Shown: positions 32,397 through 41,755 of the stretch, piece after piece | Layout: each line of letters opens with the position of its first letter | Position numbering within the stretch: position 1 is the first letter of the stretch | NCBI RefSeq assembly: GCF_030407765.1 | Contig: NZ_JASDCU010000009.1 | Span: 1 to 64,000 of the forward strand | Source of the DNA: Microbacterium sp. APC 3901 | GTDB lineage: Bacteria > Actinomycetota > Actinomycetes > Actinomycetales > Microbacteriaceae | Length of the DNA: 64,000 bases | Direction of reading: 5' to 3' | Made by a program: the position numbers and the translations under genes | Notes under the pieces: generated by a model | Database searches by the model: none | Told to the model about the DNA's origin: nothing | Seen by the model: the letters and a program-made list of their open reading frames with translations, nothing else

Positions 32397-33661
32397 GCGT
32401 CGTCCTTCCGTCCGTCGGCGAGAGCCTGTGCGAGCTCCGCCTCACCGATGATGTGACCCATCCGGTCACGCTTGGTCTCCAGATACTGGTGGTTGTTCGG
32501 GCCCACGCCGACGATCAACGGCACCTGCTCGACGACGTCGAGGCCGAGGCTGCGCAGCTGATTCACCTTGTCGGAGTTGTTCGTCAGCAGACGCACCTTC
32601 GAGACTCCGAGGTCGGCGAGGATGCCGGCTGCGGCCGCGTAGTCGCGCGCGTCTGCGGGAAGTCCGAGCGCGAGGTTCGCGTCGACCGTGTCGAGGCCCT
32701 CCTCCTGCAGGCTGTAGGCGCGGAGCTTGTTGATCAGCCCGATGCCCCGGCCCTCATGACCCCGCATGTAGATGACGACGCCGCCGTCCTGCTCGATCGC
32801 GTCGAGAGCGGCGTCGAGCTGCGGGCCGCACTCGCACTTGAGTGAGCCGAAGGCCTCGCCCGTCAGGCACTCCGAGTGCACGCGCACGAGAGCGGTCTCG
32901 CTCGGCTCACCCGCCACGACGGCGATGTGATCGGTGCCGGTCACTCTGTCCTTGTAGGCCAGGAAGCGGAACGTGCCGTGCGTGGTGGGCACCGTGGCAT
33001 CCGCGCGCAGGCTCACGCGCCGGCTGGCGCGCTCGGGAGACCAGCCGGTGGGGTCGATCTCGTTGAGGTGAGCGATGAGCTGCTCGATCGTGATGACCGG
33101 CACCCCGTCGCGTGCGCCCAGCTCGATGAGCCCGGGAAGGCGCATCATGCTGCCGTCCTCGGCGACGACCTCGGCGATCGCGCCGACCGGGCGGAGACCT
33201 GCCAGCTTCATCAGATCGACCGCGGCCTCGGTGTGACCGCTGCGCTCGCGCACTCCTCCGTCGACCGCGCGGAGGGGAAGCACGTGCCCGGGGCGGATGA
33301 TGCTCGTCGCCGTCGACTCGGGGTTCGCCAGGACGTTCAGCGTGTGGGCGCGGTCGTGCGCGCTGATGCCGGTGGTCACTCCCTCGGCGGCATCGACGCT
33401 CACCGTGTAGGCGGTCGCGCGTGCGTCCTCGGACGCCGCGACCATCGGCTGCAGGTTGAGGTTGTCGGCGAGGTCGGCGGGCATCGGCGCGCAGATGAAG
33501 CCGGATGACCAGCGAACCGTCCAGGCGACCCACTCGGGTGTGGCGAGCTCTGCCGAGAGGATGACATCGCCCTCGTTCTCGCGGTTCTCGTCGTCTGCGA
33601 CGAGAACGGGACGCCCCGCGCGGAGCGCCTCGAGGGCTTCGGGGATGGTGGAAAGGCTCAT
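32393..33661 (-). CDS. ribBA: Bifunctional DHBP synthase / GTP cyclohydrolase II
   Basis: A 422-residue fusion. The N-terminal half is 3,4-dihydroxy-2-butanone-4-phosphate synthase, with the acidic metal-binding loop DDENRENEGD. The C-terminal half is GTP cyclohydrolase II, with the zinc-binding segment SECLTGEAFGSLKCECG and the GTP-handling segment RGHEGRGIGL. Together they supply both precursors of riboflavin. ATG at 33661 matches family length; a much longer upstream frame overlaps ribE and is not coding. It overlaps ribE and ribH by 4 nt each. Confidence 0.96.
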   Translation of the reverse strand: MSLSTIPEALEALRAGRPVLVADDENRENEGDVILSAELATPEWVAWTVRWSSGFICAPMPADLADNLNLQPMVAASEDARATAYTVSVDAAEGVTTGISAHDRAHTLNVLANPESTATSIIRPGHVLPLRAVDGGVRERSGHTEAAVDLMKLAGLRPVGAIAEVVAEDGSMMRLPGLIELGARDGVPVITIEQLIAHLNEIDPTGWSPERASRRVSLRADATVPTTHGTFRFLAYKDRVTGTDHIAVVAGEPSETALVRVHSECLTGEAFGSLKCECGPQLDAALDAIEQDGGVVIYMRGHEGRGIGLINKLRAYSLQEEGLDTVDANLALGLPADARDYAAAAGILADLGVSKVRLLTNNSDKVNQLRSLGLDVVEQVPLIVGVGPNNHQYLETKRDRMGHIIGEAELAQALADGRKDDA

Positions 33662-34287
33662 CGCGAGCCTCCTTCCGGTGCTGCCCTGAACGCCAGCAGG
33701 CGTTCGACGTGGCGGGCGAGGATGTCGGTCTCGAGGTTCACACGGTCGCCGACCGCGCGTGAGCCCAGGGTGGTGGCGGCGAGGGTCTCGGGAATGAGTG
33801 AGATCTCGAACCAGTGGGCGTCGACGTCGACGGGGCTGACCGCGCTCACCGTGAGCGAAGTGCCGTCGACCGAGATGGAGCCCTTGTCGACCACGAGGGC
33901 GGCGAGGTCGTCGGGGAGCGAGATGCGCAGCACGCTCCACTGCTCGCCGGGGCGCACCTCGATGACGCTGCCGACTCCGTCGACATGACCCTGCACGATG
34001 TGGCCGCCGAGGCGCGCGCCGACCGGCATCGCCTTCTCGATGTTCACACGGGTGCCGACTGTCGCCCCGCCGAGCGCTGCGACGTCGAGGGTCTGCTTCA
34101 TCACATCGGCGTCGAAGGTGTCCGCCGTCGAGTCGACGACCGTGAGGCAGACGCCCGAGACAGCGATGGATTCGCCGTGGATCGCGTCTGCGGCGGCCTT
34201 CGGCGCACGCACCGTGAGGCGCCATCCGTCTCCTGCAGCGGAGATCGCGGTGATCTCGCCGATCTCCTCGATGATTCCGGTGAACAT
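33658..34287 (-). CDS. ribE: Riboflavin synthase, alpha subunit
   Basis: A 209-residue protein with the canonical start MFTGIIEEIG and two repeated lumazine-binding beta-barrel domains (about 1-97 and 98-195; the second carries GSISVDGTSLTVS). It dismutates two lumazine molecules to riboflavin and recycles the pyrimidine. Its start shares one base with the ribD stop (TGATG), so translation is coupled, and it overlaps ribBA by 4 nt. Confidence 0.95.
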   Translation of the reverse strand: MFTGIIEEIGEITAISAAGDGWRLTVRAPKAAADAIHGESIAVSGVCLTVVDSTADTFDADVMKQTLDVAALGGATVGTRVNIEKAMPVGARLGGHIVQGHVDGVGSVIEVRPGEQWSVLRISLPDDLAALVVDKGSISVDGTSLTVSAVSPVDVDAHWFEISLIPETLAATTLGSRAVGDRVNLETDILARHVERLLAFRAAPEGGSR

Positions 34288-35318
34288 CAGATTCCTTCTT
34301 CCGGGCTGTGCGCGGGGGCGGCGATCGCGAGCAGATCTGCGCCGAGCGGCAGCCACTCCTCGATCGTCAGACGGTGGGCGGCGTCGATCGATGAGACGCC
34401 GATGTCGGTGAGTGCGAGACGGTCGCCGCCGAGCAGGACGGGGGCGATGTAGGCGAGCACCCGGTCGACCAGGCCGGCGGCGACGAAGGCGCTCGCGAGC
34501 GTCGGGCCACCCTCGACGAAGACGCTCTGGATGCCGCGGGAGTGCAGGTCTGCGAGCACGGCGTGCAGATCGTGGGTGTCGTAGAAGAGCGGTGCCTGCG
34601 GATGCCGACGGATCGCCGCCTCCTCAGGGGTGGTACGAGAGCCGATCACGACCGGCACGGGCTGATCCTCGAACAGCGCATCGCCGTCTCGGGCGGTCAG
34701 CGAGGGGTCGTCGGTGAGCACCGTGCCGGTGCCGACGGCGATCGCGTCCGCGTCGGCGCGACGGCGATGCACGTCGGCACGGGCGGCAGATCCCGTGATC
34801 CACTGGCTCGAGCCGTCGGATGCCGCGGCACGGCCATCCAGCGACTGCGCCCACTTGACGGTCACGTGCGGTCGCCCCAGACGCTGCGCCGTGAGCCAGC
34901 CCTCGATGATGCGGTGCGCCACGTCAGCCTGCTCTCCCGCGTCGACGCTCACGCCGGCAGAGCGCAGTCGCTCGGCACCGCCGCCCGACACGGCACCGGG
35001 GTCGTCGAGTGCATAGACGACCCGGGAGACCCCCGCCTCGATGAGCGCGAGGGCGCAGGGACCCGTTCGTCCGGTGTGGTTGCAGGGTTCGAGCGTGACC
35101 ACCGCGGTCGCACCGCGGGCGGCTCCCGGTGCGAGCTTCGAGAGGGCGTCTACCTCGGCGTGCGGAGTCCCGGCACCGTGGTGCCAGCCTTCGGCGATGA
35201 TCTCGCCGTCGGGTGCGAGGATGACAGCGCCGACCTGCGGGTTCACACCGCGCGGACCGAGGGTCGCGAGCTCGAGAGCGCGGGACATCGCCCGGCGTTC
35301 CGTCTCGTTCACTGCCAT
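34287..35318 (-). CDS. ribD: Bifunctional pyrimidine deaminase / reductase
   Basis: A 343-residue fusion that carries out the second and third steps of riboflavin synthesis. The deaminase domain has the zinc site HAEV (His53, Glu55) and PCNHTGRTGPC (Cys79, Cys88). The reductase domain follows from about residue 150 (VTVKWAQSLDG, FVEGGPTLASAF). ATG at 35318 with GAGAGGAC upstream is the true start; the frame stays open further upstream only because it reads through the riboswitch. It is the first gene of ribD-ribE-ribBA-ribH. Confidence 0.95.
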   Translation of the reverse strand: MAVNETERRAMSRALELATLGPRGVNPQVGAVILAPDGEIIAEGWHHGAGTPHAEVDALSKLAPGAARGATAVVTLEPCNHTGRTGPCALALIEAGVSRVVYALDDPGAVSGGGAERLRSAGVSVDAGEQADVAHRIIEGWLTAQRLGRPHVTVKWAQSLDGRAAASDGSSQWITGSAARADVHRRRADADAIAVGTGTVLTDDPSLTARDGDALFEDQPVPVVIGSRTTPEEAAIRRHPQAPLFYDTHDLHAVLADLHSRGIQSVFVEGGPTLASAFVAAGLVDRVLAYIAPVLLGGDRLALTDIGVSSIDAAHRLTIEEWLPLGADLLAIAAPAHSPEEGI

Positions 35319-35325
35319 CCGTGGT

Positions 35326-35336
35326 CCTCTCTGAGG
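35326..35336 (-). promoter_or_regulatory. Hairpin that could mask the ribD ribosome binding site
   Basis: CCTC-AGA-GAGG on the minus strand pairs four bases of the ribD Shine-Dalgarno. Downstream of an FMN aptamer this is a plausible sequestering stem, so control may be translational. No strong terminator with a U-tract was seen between aptamer and start. The pairing is short and is offered as a candidate. Confidence 0.35.
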
Positions 35337-35389
35337 CTCCGGGGATTCCCCTCTGGGGATGCAGGCAGAACGCGCGCGCGGCGGCGCAC

Positions 35390-35531
35390 CGTGCTGCCTC
35401 CCTTCCGGACTAGCGAGGCTGCGCCTCGCACCACCGTCGGTCCCGGAATTCCACCGGATCGGCATCTCGGAGAACCGAGACGCTCGCGGACTGTCACCGC
35501 CGGTTCGGATTCTCACCGACCCCGGAGCACG
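35390..35531 (-). promoter_or_regulatory. FMN riboswitch (RFN element)
   Basis: Read on the minus strand, the conserved RFN blocks occur in order: GGGGTCGGTGAGAATCCGA, CCGGCGGTGACAGTCCGCGA, CCGGTGGAATTCCGGGACCG, and finally GTCCGG ending in GGGAGGCAGC. The closing stem P1 is CGTGCT (35526-35531) with AGCACG (35390-35395). FMN binding normally shuts off the downstream rib operon. TACACT, a likely -10 box, lies just upstream near 35545-35550. Confidence 0.96.
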
Positions 35532-35587
35532 TTGATGCTCTGAGTGTACTCAACGCGTCTGAGGAGATTTCATTCCGCGTCATTCTG

Positions 35588-36451
35588 CTACTTGAGCAGC
35601 CGCGAGAGGCGGCGATCGGCGAGCGGTCTGCCGCCGGTCTGACAGGTCGGGCAGTACTCGAGAGAGCGGTCGGCGAAGAACACGCTGCGCACCGTGTCAC
35701 CGCATACGGGGCAGGCTTCGCCTCGTTGGGCGTGCACCTGCATCCCACGGCGCTTCGCGTCTTTCAGATCGGCTGGAGGCTTGCCGGAAGCCTCGGCGAC
35801 CGCTTCGGTCAGGGTCGTCTGCATGGCCGCGAACAGGCGGTCGATCTCGTCATCGTCGAGCTTGGCGGCGATCGCGTACGGCGACATGCGCGCGGCGTGC
35901 AGGATCTCGTCGGAGTAGGCGTTGCCGATCCCGGCGATCACGCTCTGGTCGCGCAGCAGCCCCTTGATCTGGGTCCGGCGTCCGTCGAGCAGCCCGGCGA
36001 ACACATCTCGGGTGAATGTCTCCTCCAGCGGGTCCGGGCCGAGGCGGGCGATGCCGGGCACCTCTTCGGGGTCGCGCACGACGTAGACGGCGAGCGACTT
36101 CTTCGTCCCCGCCTCGGTGAGGTCGAATCCGCTCTCGTCGTCGAGGCCCACCCGCACGGCGATGGGCGACTTGCCCGGCTTGATGAGGGTCGTCGGCAGG
36201 GCCTCGTACCACCGCAGCCAGCCCGCCTTGGCGAGATGGAACACGAGGTGCAGGTCGTCGCCGAACGAGAGCACGATGAACTTGCCGCGGCGCGAGGCTG
36301 CGGTGATCTGCGCCCCGTGCAGAGCGGTGTTGGGCGGGTCGTAGGTCTTCAGCGCCGCGATGGCCCCCACGCTCGTGCGGATGATCGTGCGCCCCACGGT
36401 GCGTTCGGCGAGGAATGCGGTCAGGCCCTGGACTTCCGGCATCTCAGGCAT
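35588..36451 (-). CDS. Fpg/Nei family DNA glycosylase
   Basis: A 287-residue base-excision repair enzyme. Start MPEMPEV supplies the catalytic Pro2 and Glu3 exposed after Met removal. A helix-two-turn-helix region lies near 140-215 (GIGNAYSDEILHAARMSP). The C-terminal zinc finger has the pairs CPVC and CPTC, with the conserved arginine just before the end. It excises oxidised bases and nicks the abasic site. Actinobacteria carry several paralogs; the sequence alone does not separate Fpg from Nei1/Nei2. CAGGAT lies 6 nt before the ATG, suggesting a leaderless transcript. Confidence 0.92.
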   Translation of the reverse strand: MPEMPEVQGLTAFLAERTVGRTIIRTSVGAIAALKTYDPPNTALHGAQITAASRRGKFIVLSFGDDLHLVFHLAKAGWLRWYEALPTTLIKPGKSPIAVRVGLDDESGFDLTEAGTKKSLAVYVVRDPEEVPGIARLGPDPLEETFTRDVFAGLLDGRRTQIKGLLRDQSVIAGIGNAYSDEILHAARMSPYAIAAKLDDDEIDRLFAAMQTTLTEAVAEASGKPPADLKDAKRRGMQVHAQRGEACPVCGDTVRSVFFADRSLEYCPTCQTGGRPLADRRLSRLLK

Positions 36452-36497
36452 GCGCTCATCCTGCCACCGACGTCGGACACGCGGCTAGGGAGCCACG

Positions 36498-37061
36498 TCA
36501 GAGGATCGGCCAGTCCACCGGAGTGCGGTCGTCGGTCGCGAGGAGCCCGCCGAACCATCCGTCGTCACGCCCGCGGTCGCTGGTGAGCGCCTGACGGCCC
36601 AGCCCCTCGTACCGGAATCCCAGCGCGCGGGCGGCTCGGGCCGACGGGATGTTGCCCGCGACCGCACGCCACCCGAGGCGGGCGAGGCCGAGCTCGTGGA
36701 ACGCCCAGTCGACGACGGAGCGAGCGGCCTCGACGAGGTAGCCGTTGCAGCGGGCGGACGCCGTGACCCAGTAGCCGATCTCGGCGTGCCCGCCGGTGGA
36801 GTGCTCGACGATGTGATGCAGCCCGATCGAGGCGACCAGCTCGCCGTCGCGGTAGGCGCACCAGATCGCCTGGCTGCCGTCTGCCCACCACTCGCCGATC
36901 AGGCGCACATAGTCAGACGCGTCCGTGCGGCTGTAGGGGCTCGGCACGGTCGTCCACCGGGGGATCTCCGGGTCCTGACAGGCCGCCGTGATCGCGTCGA
37001 TGTCGGACTCGTCCGGCACGTGCAGGACGAGTCGCTCGGTGGTGAGGGTGACCGATTCCAT
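36498..37061 (-). CDS. GNAT family acetyltransferase (RimJ/RimL type)
   Basis: A 187-residue N-acetyltransferase with the RimJ/RimL layout: the opening TERLVLHVPDESDIDAI, the core GYWVTASARCNGYLVEAAR for acetyl-CoA binding, and VAGNIPSARAARALGFRYEG near the end. Relatives acetylate ribosomal protein N-termini or antibiotics; the substrate here is not known. ATG at 37061 follows TAGGAT (complement of 37068-37073) by 6 nt, a leaderless start. It is divergent from mfd over an 80-bp intergenic region. Confidence 0.9.
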   Translation of the reverse strand: MESVTLTTERLVLHVPDESDIDAITAACQDPEIPRWTTVPSPYSRTDASDYVRLIGEWWADGSQAIWCAYRDGELVASIGLHHIVEHSTGGHAEIGYWVTASARCNGYLVEAARSVVDWAFHELGLARLGWRAVAGNIPSARAARALGFRYEGLGRQALTSDRGRDDGWFGGLLATDDRTPVDWPIL

Positions 37062-37141
37062 CCCGGCATCCTACGGCTCGCGCAGCGCGCGTCCAGGTCA
37101 GTGCCGATGCCGGTGTCGGTGGCCGCGGCTAGGCTTGTGCG
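37062..37141. promoter_or_regulatory. Divergent leaderless promoters for GNAT and mfd
   Basis: In 80 bp, TAGGAT on the minus strand (37068-37073) ends 6 nt before the GNAT ATG, and TAGGCT on the plus strand (37130-37135) ends 6 nt before the mfd GTG. Neither gene has a Shine-Dalgarno. Both transcripts should therefore begin at or next to the start codon. Confidence 0.65.
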
Positions 37142-40100
37142 GTGACTGTGCCGGGGATTCTGCGCGCCTTGGAAGAGGCATCTCTTTTTCGTGACGCCCT
37201 GACGTGGGCCCAGACCGACGCCGACCTCGGCCTCGTCGACGGACTCGACGCTCCGGCACTCGCCGGCCTGCTCGAGAAACGCCGAGCAGCGGGGCACCCC
37301 GCCGCGCTCCTGACCGTCGTCCCGACGGGAAGACGAGCCGAGAGCCTCGCTGCCGCGCTCGCCGCGTACATCCCCGATGCCGAGGTCGTGACCTTCCCGG
37401 CGTGGGAGACGCTGCCGCACGAGCGCCTCAGCCCCAGCACCGACACGGTGGGGCAGAGGCTGCAGACCCTGCGTCGCATAGCGGAGTGGTCGGGCGATCA
37501 CCCCCTCGTCGTCGTGGCCTCCGTGCGAGCAGCTCTGCAGCCGATCGCCGGCAACCTCGGCGAGATCGCGCCGCTCGAGCTGCGCACCGCGAGTCGCGGT
37601 CACGAACTCGACCACGTCGTCGAGCAGCTGGTCGAGCGCGCCTACTCGCGAGTCGACATGGTGTCGCGCCGCGGCGAGTTCGCCGTCCGAGGCGGCATTC
37701 TCGACGTGTTCCCTCCGATCTCGGAGCATCCGTTCCGCGTCGAGTTCTTCGGCGACGAGATCGACCAGATCCGCTCGTTCTCCGTCGCCGATCAGCGCTC
37801 GCTTCCGGGCGATGTCGACGGTGTCGACCTCCCGCCGAGCCGCGAGCTGCTGCTGACTCCCGACGTGCGCGATCGCGCACGGGCGCTGATCGGCGGATTC
37901 CCGGCGATCGCGGGCATGCTCGAGAAGATGGCCGAGGGCATCCCGGTCGAGGGCATGGAGTCTCTTCTTCCGGCGGTCTCCGGTCCGCTCAAGTCGCTGG
38001 CGGAGTACCTGCCGGAGGGCATCGCGACGGCCGTCGTCGACCCCGAGCGGTCGAGCGCCCGCGCGATCACACTGGGCGAGACCAACCGCGAGTTCCTCGA
38101 CGCGGCCTGGAGCGCGGCGACCTCGGGTGCGTCCGCTCCCATCGATCTCGGTGCCGGCGACTTCCTCACCATCGCCCGCTTGCGCGAGGTCGTGCGCGAT
38201 CGCGGCGGCGTCTGGTGGCGGCTGAGCCCGTTCTCGATGGGCGGCGAGGATGCCGAGACCATCGACGCCTCGGTCATCCCGTCATTCCACGGCAACGTCG
38301 ACGGTGCGATCTCGTTCGTCGAGGCCAAGGTCGCCGACGGCTGGAGGGTCGTCGTGATCGCCGCCGGAGCGGGCCTCGTCGACCGTGCCCGCGATGTGCT
38401 CTCCGATCGGGGAATCGCGGCCCGCATCGTGTCCGAGCTGACCGACGCGCCCGACACCGGCGTCGCGACGCTCGTCACCGGCTCGGTCGAATCCGGATTC
38501 CAGATCCCCGAGGCGAAGCTCGCGGTCCTCACCGACAACGAGTTCTACGGGCGCACGATCGGCGGCGACCAGCGCGTCGTCAAGAAGCTCGCGTCGCGCC
38601 GCAAGAACGTCGTGGATCCGCTGCAGCTCAAGCAGGGCGACTTCGTCGTGCACAACACCCACGGCATCGGCCGCTTCGTCGAGATGACGCAGCGCGAGGT
38701 CTCGACCGGCGGACGAAACGCGACGAAATCGGTGCGCGACTATCTCGTGCTCGAGTACGCGCCCTCGAAGCGCGGCTATCCCGGCGACAAGCTCTACGTG
38801 CCCACCGATCAGCTCGATCTGCTGTCGAAGTACGTCGGCGGTGAGGGGCCGACCCTCTCGAAGATGGGCGGCAGCGACTGGTCGCAGGCCAAGAGCAAGG
38901 CTCGCAAGGCCGTGCGCGACATCGCCGTCGAACTGGTCAAGCTCTACTCGGCGCGCATGAGCGCCAAGGGCCATGCGTTCGGCCCGGACACACCCTGGCA
39001 GCGCGAGCTCGAAGAGGCCTTCCCGTTCGCCGAGACCCTCGATCAGCTGCAGACCATCGACGAGATCAAAGCCGACATGGAGCGGCCGATCCCGATGGAC
39101 AGGCTGCTGTCAGGCGACGTGGGCTTCGGCAAGACCGAGGTGGCCGTGCGTGCCGCGTTCAAAGCGATCCAGGACGGCAAGCAGGTCGCGATGCTCGTGC
39201 CGACCACGCTGCTCGTCAAGCAGCACCTCGAGACGTTCACCGAGCGCTTCGCCGGTTTCCCCGTCAAGGTGCGTCCGCTGTCGCGCTTCCAGACCGACAA
39301 GGAGGCGCGGCTCACTCTCGACGGCCTGCTCGACGGCACGGTCGACATGGTGATCGGCACCCACCGCATCCTCACCGACCAGGTCATGTTCAAGGACCTC
39401 GGTCTGATGATCATCGACGAGGAGCAGCGCTTCGGCGTCGAGCACAAGGACACGCTCAAGAAGATGAAGACGAATGTCGACATCCTCGCGATGAGCGCCA
39501 CCCCGATCCCTCGAACCCTCGAGATGGCCGTCACCGGCATCCGTGAGATGTCGACGCTGGCGACTCCGCCGGAAGACCGGCATCCGATCCTCTCGTTCGT
39601 CGGCCCCCGCAGCGACAAGCAGATGGCCGCGGCGATCCGTCGGGAGATCCTGCGCGAGGGTCAGGTGTTCTTCGTGCACAACCGCGTGCAGTCGATCCAG
39701 CGTGTCGCGGCCCAGCTCGCCGAGCTCGTGCCCGAAGCGCGCATCGCCGTGGCGCACGGTCAGATGGGCGAGCATGCACTCGAACAGGTCGTCGACGACT
39801 TCTGGGAGCGCAAGTTCGACGTGCTCGTGTCGACCACGATCATCGAGACCGGCCTCGACATCGCGAATGCCAACACGATCATCATCGACAGGGCCGACAA
39901 GTACGGACTGAGCCAGCTGCACCAGCTGCGCGGCCGTGTGGGTCGTGGTCGCGAACGCGCCTACGCGTACTTCCTCTACGACGAGATGAAGCCGCTCAGC
40001 GAGACTGCTGCCGACCGGCTGCAGACGATCGCGGTGAACAACGACCTCGGATCCGGAATGCAGGTCGCGCTCAAGGACCTCGAGCTGCGCGGTGCCGGCA

Positions 40101-40720
40101 ACCTGCTCGGGGGCGAGCAGGCCGGGCACATCGCCGGCGTCGGATTCGACCTCTACCTGCGGATGATCGGCGAGGCCGTCGCCACCTTCCGCGGTGAAGA
40201 CGTCGAGTCCGGTCAGGAGCTGCGGCTCGAGCTGCCGCTGGACGCGCGCATCCCCGAGTACTACATCGACAGTGAGCGACTTCGTCTCGAGGCGTATCAG
40301 AAGCTGTCAGCCGCGTCGACGGCGACGGCGAAGGACGACGCGATCGATCTCGTCATCGACGAGCTCACCGACCGTTACGGGACTCCTCCCGACGAGGTCA
40401 CGGGGCTGATCGCGGTCTCCCGCCTTCGCCGTCGCGCGGCCAGAGCCGGGCTCTCCGACGTCGTGGTCATGGGCTCGAACCTGCGCATCGCGCCGGCCCG
40501 GCTCGAGGACTCGATCAAGGTGCGCCTGCAGCGGCTGTACCCCAAGGCGAAGCTGGTCGGCGGGGGCGAGGCGCTCGTCGTGCCGATGCCGACGGTGCCC
40601 GCTGCCGTGGGAGTCGGACTCGAACCGCTGCAGGCGGCCGAGCTGCTCGCATGGGTCGACCAGCTGTTCACGGCGATCTTCCCCGATCCGGTCGCAGCCG
40701 AGAATGCCGCGCAGGCCTAG
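37142..40720 (+). CDS. mfd: Transcription-repair coupling factor
   Basis: A 1192-residue Mfd protein, full length. The N-terminal UvrB-like region covers about residues 1-350. The CarD-like RNA-polymerase-interaction domain starts near 490 (LKQGDFVVHNTHGIGRF). The RecG-like translocase follows, with Walker A GDVGFGKTEV near 660 and the DExQ box IIDEEQRFGV. The C-terminal TRCF domain ends the protein. It pushes stalled RNA polymerase off DNA lesions and recruits UvrA. GTG at 37142 has a -10 box 6 nt upstream. It is next to a base-excision glycosylase gene, but not in one operon with it. Confidence 0.97.
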   Translation: MTVPGILRALEEASLFRDALTWAQTDADLGLVDGLDAPALAGLLEKRRAAGHPAALLTVVPTGRRAESLAAALAAYIPDAEVVTFPAWETLPHERLSPSTDTVGQRLQTLRRIAEWSGDHPLVVVASVRAALQPIAGNLGEIAPLELRTASRGHELDHVVEQLVERAYSRVDMVSRRGEFAVRGGILDVFPPISEHPFRVEFFGDEIDQIRSFSVADQRSLPGDVDGVDLPPSRELLLTPDVRDRARALIGGFPAIAGMLEKMAEGIPVEGMESLLPAVSGPLKSLAEYLPEGIATAVVDPERSSARAITLGETNREFLDAAWSAATSGASAPIDLGAGDFLTIARLREVVRDRGGVWWRLSPFSMGGEDAETIDASVIPSFHGNVDGAISFVEAKVADGWRVVVIAAGAGLVDRARDVLSDRGIAARIVSELTDAPDTGVATLVTGSVESGFQIPEAKLAVLTDNEFYGRTIGGDQRVVKKLASRRKNVVDPLQLKQGDFVVHNTHGIGRFVEMTQREVSTGGRNATKSVRDYLVLEYAPSKRGYPGDKLYVPTDQLDLLSKYVGGEGPTLSKMGGSDWSQAKSKARKAVRDIAVELVKLYSARMSAKGHAFGPDTPWQRELEEAFPFAETLDQLQTIDEIKADMERPIPMDRLLSGDVGFGKTEVAVRAAFKAIQDGKQVAMLVPTTLLVKQHLETFTERFAGFPVKVRPLSRFQTDKEARLTLDGLLDGTVDMVIGTHRILTDQVMFKDLGLMIIDEEQRFGVEHKDTLKKMKTNVDILAMSATPIPRTLEMAVTGIREMSTLATPPEDRHPILSFVGPRSDKQMAAAIRREILREGQVFFVHNRVQSIQRVAAQLAELVPEARIAVAHGQMGEHALEQVVDDFWERKFDVLVSTTIIETGLDIANANTIIIDRADKYGLSQLHQLRGRVGRGRERAYAYFLYDEMKPLSETAADRLQTIAVNNDLGSGMQVALKDLELRGAGNLLGGEQAGHIAGVGFDLYLRMIGEAVATFRGEDVESGQELRLELPLDARIPEYYIDSERLRLEAYQKLSAASTATAKDDAIDLVIDELTDRYGTPPDEVTGLIAVSRLRRRAARAGLSDVVVMGSNLRIAPARLEDSIKVRLQRLYPKAKLVGGGEALVVPMPTVPAAVGVGLEPLQAAELLAWVDQLFTAIFPDPVAAENAAQA

Positions 40721-41602
40721 CTAGAGCGAGAATCCGCCGTCGGTGGTCAGCACCTGTCCGACCACCCACGACCCGGCGTCCGTGCACAGCCAGCCGATCA
40801 GGCGGGCCGGATCATCGGGGCGCCCGACCCGGCCGAACGGCGTGCCGGCGATCCAGTCCTCGACGCCCGACAGATCGCGATCCGTGGTGTCGGCGTCGAG
40901 GTAGCCCGTGTTCACGGGGCCCGGGTTGACCGTGTTCAGCACGATCCCGACGTCGAGAAGCTCGGCGGCCGTCGATCGCGTGATCCCTGCGAGCGCGGCC
41001 TTGCTCGTCGCGTACGAGATCTCGCCGCGCATCGCTCCGTGTCCCTGGCCGGAGGTCATCCAGACGACGTGAGCCGTCGGCTTCTCGAAGGGGCCGAGCG
41101 ACGGAATGCTGTCGCCGGGGCGGCCCACCGAAGTCTCAGCACCGCCGAGCTCGCGGCGTACTCGATTCGCCAGCCCGGCTGTGAGCAGCAGCGAAGCACG
41201 GGCGTTGGCCTGCCAGTGCGCGTCGAGCCGGTCGGCCGTCATGTCGAAGATCGTGCCGTCTCCGCCGCTCATCGCCTGGTTGCAGACGACGATGTCGAGC
41301 CGGCCGGAGAGGGCGGACGCCGCATCGAGCAGCGGTGCGATGCTGTCGGGGTCTCGGAGATCCGCTTGCGCGTCATCCATCACGGCGCCGGATGCGAGAG
41401 AGTCGCGGACGCCTGCGCGAACGGACTCGAGGTCATCGCCGCCCCAGGGGTGGTCGAGATCATGCGGGCGGAAGTGGTGGATGAACACGTTCGCGCCGAG
41501 AGACGCGAGTGTCGTCGCAGTCGCGAATCCGATGCCGCGTCTGCGGGAGACGCCGGTCACCAGAGCGGTGCGTCCGAGCAGGGGGAGCGCTGTGGAGGGC
41601 AT
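40721..41602 (-). CDS. SDR family oxidoreductase
   Basis: A 293-residue short-chain dehydrogenase. The cofactor-binding turn reads TGVSRRRGIG at residues 17-26, and the catalytic YxxxK is YATSKAAL near 201. An insertion (about residues 155-175) carries SVGRPGDSIPSLG. Substrate unknown; relatives are often annotated as 3-ketoacyl-ACP reductase-like. AAAGG lies about 10 nt before the ATG. Its stop codon abuts the mfd stop, so the two genes converge with no gap. Confidence 0.9.
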   Translation of the reverse strand: MPSTALPLLGRTALVTGVSRRRGIGFATATTLASLGANVFIHHFRPHDLDHPWGGDDLESVRAGVRDSLASGAVMDDAQADLRDPDSIAPLLDAASALSGRLDIVVCNQAMSGGDGTIFDMTADRLDAHWQANARASLLLTAGLANRVRRELGGAETSVGRPGDSIPSLGPFEKPTAHVVWMTSGQGHGAMRGEISYATSKAALAGITRSTAAELLDVGIVLNTVNPGPVNTGYLDADTTDRDLSGVEDWIAGTPFGRVGRPDDPARLIGWLCTDAGSWVVGQVLTTDGGFSL

Positions 41603-41755
41603 GAGGATGAGCCTTTCGATCGACGAAGCCTCGGGGGCGCCGAATGGCAGCCGGAGGCGGGAAGGGATCGAGTCACCTGCATTGCATGGGCGCCAGCGTA
41701 GCAGGAGGCTCGGTCAGCCTTCTCGACTCCGGCGCGGCGGCGCTACGCTGGCGTC

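Noticed and set aside
35309..35497. A 62-codon open frame over the FMN riboswitch
   Set aside because: The region is a complete RFN element, so the open frame is incidental. The same applies to the apparent N-terminal extension of ribD up to 35516.
41603..41755. Possible small RNA or protein between the SDR and hexapeptide genes
   Set aside because: Only a -10 box for the hexapeptide gene and short GC-rich complementarities are visible; nothing supports a separate gene.
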